NCBI GenBank assembly: GCA_022566435.1
Contig: JADFIX010000144.1
Location: 1 to 7,690 of the forward strand
Reading direction: 5' to 3'
Length of the DNA stretch: 7,690 nucleotides
Origin: Planctomycetota bacterium
Lineage (GTDB): Bacteria; Planctomycetota; Phycisphaerae; UBA1845
Below, piece after piece: positions 5,242 through 7,690 of this stretch. The notes below the pieces were generated by a model that saw only the letters and a list, made by a program, of their open reading frames with translations, had not been told where the DNA came from and searched no databases. Position 1 is the first letter of the stretch, and every line of letters begins with the position of its first letter. A program made the translations under genes and the position numbers.

Positions 5242-6729
5242 ATGGAATACAGTTTGAATCCCATGGAAGCGCCTGCGAATCGTTCCGAAAATCTCACGAA
5301 GCTGCAAGTGGCCGCGATCGTTTTGGCCGTGATCGCGCTAACCCTGTTGATGTTCGAATCACTTTCGGGACACCGTGTGGGTCACGGCGGCGGCCACGAC
5401 ACCGCGCCCCATGGGCCGAGCCTCTGGTCTGTGCTTCCCTTTGTCGGACTTCTGCTCTCGATCGCGGTGTTGCCGCTGATCTCCAAGACACATCACTGGT
5501 GGGAGAACAACCGGAACCGCCTGGCGGTGGCCGCGGTCTTCGGTGGAATCACGCTTGCGTACTACTTCGCGGCGTTCGGCGTTCACAAAGTCGTATCGAT
5601 CTTGGAACATGCGATGTTGGCCGAATACATTCCGTTCATCGTCTTACTCTTCTCGTTGTATGTCATCAGCGGCGGCATTTCGCTCAAGGGGGATTTGGCG
5701 GCCCACCCGAGTACGAATACGGTTTTTCTCGCGGTCGGTGCGCTGATCGCCAGTTTCGTGGGAACGACCGGCGCCAGCATGCTGCTGATTCGTCCGCTGT
5801 TGCAAACGAATCAGGAGCGGAAGCACGTCCAACACACGGTCATCTTCTTCATTTTTCTGGTCAGCAACATCGGAGGCTGTTTGTTGCCGATCGGCGATCC
5901 GCCTTTGTTTCTCGGATATCTCATGGGAGTGCCGTTTCTCTGGACCATGGGGCTCTGGCTACCCTGGCTCGTGACCTGTATCGCTCTGTTGGGCATCTAT
6001 TTCGTGTGGGACACGGTGGTCTATCGCAAAGAGACGCCGCAGGACATTTTGAGAGATGAAACGGAGAAACAACCGCTCACCCTTACCGGCAAGATCAATC
6101 TCGTTCTTCTGCTGGGCGTGGTGCTGTGTGTCGCCCTGGTCAAGCCCGGCGAGAAGATCCTCGGGTTCACGGTTTTCCCCTTCATGCGCGAACTGCTGAT
6201 GCTGGGACTGGTCGTGCTCTCGCTCCGCCTGACGAGCAAGAAAATCCGAAAGGAGAACGACTTCAACTACCACGCCATCATTGAAGTCGCCGCCCTGTTC
6301 ATCGGTATCTTTATTTGCATGCAGGCCCCGATCGAAATCCTGAACGCCAGTGGAGAGTTACTCGCGCCGTATCTGGGGTCATCCGACCGGTTCTATTGGG
6401 CCACCGGCGTGCTTTCCAGTTTCCTCGACAATGCACCGACCTACGTCGTTTTCTTTGAGACGGCCAAGACCATGCCCACCGCGCCCGGCGCTGAAATGCT
6501 GGCCCTGCCGGACGGAAGTGCGATCGCGGTCACCCTGCTATCGGCCATTTCTCTGGGGGCGGTCTTCATGGGTGCGATGTCGTACATCGGCAACGGTCCC
6601 AACTTCATGGTCAAGAGTATCGCCGAACAAGCCGGCGTCAAAATGCCGAGTTTTTTCGGCTACATGGTGTACAGTGTGGCCATCTTGGTGCCGCTGTTCA
6701 TTGTTGTCACGATGCTGTTTCTGGAGTAG
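5242..6729 (+). CDS. Ion-transporter-superfamily antiporter/anion permease (CitMHS_2/NhaD-like)
   Basis: This is a 495-aa polytopic membrane protein with about 12 hydrophobic segments. Family marks come in two halves, as expected for the inverted-repeat fold of the ArsB/NhaD (IT) superfamily: GTTGASMLLIRPLLQTN (174-190) with VSNIGGCLLPIGDPPL (207-222) in the first half, and SFLDNAPTYVVFF (393-405) with MSYIGNGPNFMVKSI (446-460) in the second. The SNIGG and NAPTY signatures sit where re-entrant hairpins bind the ion or substrate in this superfamily. Many relatives are named sodium:proton antiporter or citrate transporter, and the true substrate cannot be read from the sequence. Residues 44-57, between the first and second hydrophobic segments, contain four His in a Gly-rich loop that could act in metal binding or pH sensing (inference). 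The start at 5242 is chosen over upstream in-frame ATGs because the upstream translation has no family character. A long hairpin-rich leader precedes it. Confidence 0.9.
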   Translation: MEYSLNPMEAPANRSENLTKLQVAAIVLAVIALTLLMFESLSGHRVGHGGGHDTAPHGPSLWSVLPFVGLLLSIAVLPLISKTHHWWENNRNRLAVAAVFGGITLAYYFAAFGVHKVVSILEHAMLAEYIPFIVLLFSLYVISGGISLKGDLAAHPSTNTVFLAVGALIASFVGTTGASMLLIRPLLQTNQERKHVQHTVIFFIFLVSNIGGCLLPIGDPPLFLGYLMGVPFLWTMGLWLPWLVTCIALLGIYFVWDTVVYRKETPQDILRDETEKQPLTLTGKINLVLLLGVVLCVALVKPGEKILGFTVFPFMRELLMLGLVVLSLRLTSKKIRKENDFNYHAIIEVAALFIGIFICMQAPIEILNASGELLAPYLGSSDRFYWATGVLSSFLDNAPTYVVFFETAKTMPTAPGAEMLALPDGSAIAVTLLSAISLGAVFMGAMSYIGNGPNFMVKSIAEQAGVKMPSFFGYMVYSVAILVPLFIVVTMLFLE

Positions 6730-6789
6730 CATTCGCCACGGCTCCGTGAGTACCATCGAATGAACCGGAATCGCTGACGATGGGATGGC

Positions 6790-6840
6790 GCGGACAAACG
6801 AGCGGAACGCAGCGAGTTTCCGAGTCCGCAGCGTTCGCAA
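6790..6840. repeat. Candidate dispersed intergenic repeat (REP-like) between antiporter and zinc-ribbon gene
   Basis: The 127-nt spacer 6730-6856 contains a purine-rich stretch with internally repeated CGAG and CGCAGCG words. It has nested inverted repeats GCGGAC/GTCCGC (6790-6795/6824-6829) and GAACGC/GCGTTC (6805-6810/6831-6836). Its translation (NER...SFRV type) resembles those seen for REP-like elements in other GC-rich genomes, though this is from memory. Copy number cannot be seen from one window. A smaller CACGG/CCGTG palindrome lies just upstream at about 6740-6750. Confidence 0.35.
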
Positions 6841-6844
6841 GAAA

Positions 6845-6850
6845 AGGCGG
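6845..6850 (+). promoter_or_regulatory. Ribosome binding site that decides the zinc-ribbon start
   Basis: AGGCGG followed by six A lies directly before the ATG at 6857. It favours this start over the in-frame ATG at 6785. Confidence 0.5.
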
Positions 6851-6856
6851 AAAAAA

Positions 6857-7015
6857 ATGCTCGTACGATTCGATTGCCCCGCATGCGGCGGATCACACTC
6901 CTTTGATATGCCGGAGACCACCATCCACATGACCTGTTCGCGAACGCGGAAAGTCATTCAGCTCCGCCTGACAAAGGGCGGCGACGTCAAGTCTGAGGTC
7001 GTCGCGGATTCGTGA
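6857..7015 (+). CDS. Small degenerate zinc-ribbon protein
   Basis: The product is 52 residues. It opens with MLVRFDCPACGGSHSF, a CPxCG zinc knuckle typical of short zinc-ribbon proteins, and continues PETTIHMTCSRTRKVIQL. Here the second knuckle keeps one Cys (TCSRT) where CxxC would be expected. It therefore has three Cys, with nearby His (His14, His24) as possible fourth ligands. The ATG at 6857 has AGGCGG at 6845-6850 upstream. An in-frame ATG at 6785 would add 24 basic residues encoded by the repeat-like spacer and is less likely. It is followed after 13 nt by a small open frame and then thioredoxin, suggesting one transcript. A regulatory or metal-binding role is plausible but not shown. 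Confidence 0.7.
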   Translation: MLVRFDCPACGGSHSFDMPETTIHMTCSRTRKVIQLRLTKGGDVKSEVVADS

Positions 7016-7028
7016 CGACCGACGACGA

Positions 7029-7169
7029 ATGCGTAAGAAGTCCGCCAGACCGCGTTCGCGTGCCCACATTCGTTTGTATGGTCCTCTCGCGATCATGTTC
7101 GCCGCGGCACGGAATTTTGATGCCACAGGAATAGGCCTGGGCTGTACAGCGTTCTTTAAGAGTGTATGA
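7029..7169 (+). CDS. Candidate 46-aa microprotein, ATGA-overlapped with the thioredoxin gene
   Basis: An open frame of 46 codons starts at ATG 7029, 13 nt after the zinc-ribbon stop, and ends with TGA at 7167-7169. Its stop overlaps the ATG of the thioredoxin gene (7166) as ATGA, the usual signature of translational coupling. The product has a very basic start (MRKKSARPRSRAHIRLYG) and a hydrophobic to neutral second half, LAIMFAAARNF and GIGLGCTAFF, with one Cys at 39. It could be a small membrane-associated protein. No family was recognised. The upstream ribosome site is weak, and third-position GC is moderate (about 25 of 46 codons by hand count), so chance is not excluded. Without this frame, 7016-7165 would be a 150-nt gap in an otherwise compact cluster. 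Confidence 0.4.
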   Translation: MRKKSARPRSRAHIRLYGPLAIMFAAARNFDATGIGLGCTAFFKSV

Positions 7170-7648
7170 GTCGTCCGATGAATGATACGATGGCGCCTCG
7201 CGCAGTAAACAAGCCGGTTTGGCTACTCCTTCTGATGCTGGCCGCGAGCTTTATGTATCTCGCGGTTTCGAGTCCCTCGGCTGATCTCTCCGATTGGGGA
7301 GACGATCTTGACGACGCTCTCCGCGAGTCGTCCAAGAGCGGTCACCCGGTTCTTGTCGCGTTCTACATGCCGGGGTGTACGCCATGCAGAATCATGGATC
7401 GCACGGTACTGTCCCACGCGGACGTGAAGCGCACGCTGCAGGATTTCGTACCGGTGCGCCTGGACGCCACCGTTCGGACGGATTTGGCACGACGATACGA
7501 AGTACAATTCACGCCGACCTTCGCGGTGGTCGATTCCCATGGCCGCCTCCTTTCGAAATGCGAGGGGACGCTCACGATCGAAGAGTTCGTACAATTTCTA
7601 AAACGCGCCTCGGGCGTGCTTACTCTGCCGCGCGGAGCCGGGACTTGA
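7166..7648 (+). CDS. Membrane-anchored thioredoxin-fold protein
   Basis: The product is 160 residues. An N-terminal hydrophobic segment (about 17-34, LLLLMLAASFMYLAV) after basic residues acts as a signal anchor or signal peptide, so the domain should face the periplasm. The thioredoxin domain shows VLVAFYMPGCTPCR, with the CTPC redox pair at Cys71 and Cys74, and the cis-proline loop FTPTF with Pro117. HGRLLSKCEGTLTIEEFVQFL closes the fold and carries an extra Cys132. It fits the thioredoxin-like/DsbD-gamma type group that reduces or relays electrons to extracytoplasmic thiols; the partner is unknown. The start at 7166 follows AAGAG at only 3 nt, weak by itself, but the ATGA overlap with the upstream microORF would explain re-initiation. 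ATGs at 7178 and 7190 are alternatives. Its 3' end overlaps an opposing frame. Confidence 0.85.
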   Translation: MSRPMNDTMAPRAVNKPVWLLLLMLAASFMYLAVSSPSADLSDWGDDLDDALRESSKSGHPVLVAFYMPGCTPCRIMDRTVLSHADVKRTLQDFVPVRLDATVRTDLARRYEVQFTPTFAVVDSHGRLLSKCEGTLTIEEFVQFLKRASGVLTLPRGAGT

Positions 7649-7690
7649 GAAAACCCCCGGTATAGCCGACTCCCTTTTCGGCGAGTTCCT
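7620..7690 (-). CDS. C-terminal tail of a convergent gene (start outside the window)
   Basis: On the minus strand, entering from the window edge, one frame reads ELAEKGVGYTGGFLKSRLR then AAE and a TAA stop at 7620-7622. Composition (mixed charged and hydrophobic residues, GC at third positions in about 15 of 22 codons by hand count) looks like a real protein end, unlike the other two frames there. It would overlap the thioredoxin 3' end by 29 nt tail to tail. Only 22 residues are visible, so no family can be named, and a chance frame is possible. Confidence 0.42.
   Translation of the reverse strand, partial: ELAEKGVGYTGGFLKSRLRAAE

Noticed and set aside
4734..5297. In-frame 188-residue upstream extension of the beta-propeller gene
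   Set aside because: It lacks any family similarity and would bury the lipoprotein signal. The ATG at 4733 has a good ribosome site and lipobox. The extension would also overlap the antiporter start.

Overview
This window looks like chromosomal DNA from a GC-rich, diderm-type environmental bacterium. The best guess is Planctomycetota, with Myxococcota-like Cys-rich repeat proteins as the main alternative. The guess rests on four things: a long Cys-rich secreted protein with CGDG-type and DUF4215-like repeats and a Gly-Cys/hydrophobic/Arg C-terminal tail, a lipoprotein of the beta-propeller (PF09826-like) family, a CitMHS_2/NhaD-like antiporter, and wide, structured intergenic spacers. No rRNA, tRNA, transposase, integrase or CRISPR array was seen, and nothing points to phage or a defence island.

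Layout. (1) Positions 1-2397 (+) hold the 3' part of a large exported protein. It has nine short Cys-rich CGDG units, then three 109-residue domains at an exact 456-nt period separated by DUF4215-like linkers, then a C-terminal sorting-type signal. (2) Positions 2398-2486 separate two convergent genes and carry a near-perfect 69-nt hairpin built from degenerate heptamers. (3) Positions 2487-4733 (-) encode a secreted beta-propeller lipoprotein. (4) Positions 4734-5241 form a 508-nt divergent spacer with no convincing gene but with five consecutive hairpins and direct repeats. This is a candidate structured leader or small RNA. (5) Positions 5242-6729 (+) encode a 495-aa ion-transporter-superfamily antiporter. 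(6) Positions 6730-6856 form a spacer with a repeat-like element. (7) Positions 6857-7648 (+) hold a compact cluster: a 52-aa degenerate zinc-ribbon protein, a 46-aa candidate microprotein that ends in an ATGA overlap, and a membrane-anchored thioredoxin-fold protein. (8) Positions 7620-7690 (-) hold what appears to be the C-terminal tail of a further convergent gene.

How they relate. Genes 1 and 3 are both envelope or exported proteins but are convergent, so they are not co-transcribed. The antiporter has its own long leader. The zinc-ribbon, microprotein and thioredoxin genes are spaced like an operon, and membrane-proximal thiol chemistry is the likely theme. The strongest candidates for something new are the tripartite C-terminal signal on a mosaic repeat protein, the hairpin-rich leader of the antiporter, the heptamer hairpin between convergent genes, and the microprotein coupled to thioredoxin. 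None is proven from sequence alone, and family names are from memory of motifs, not from searches.
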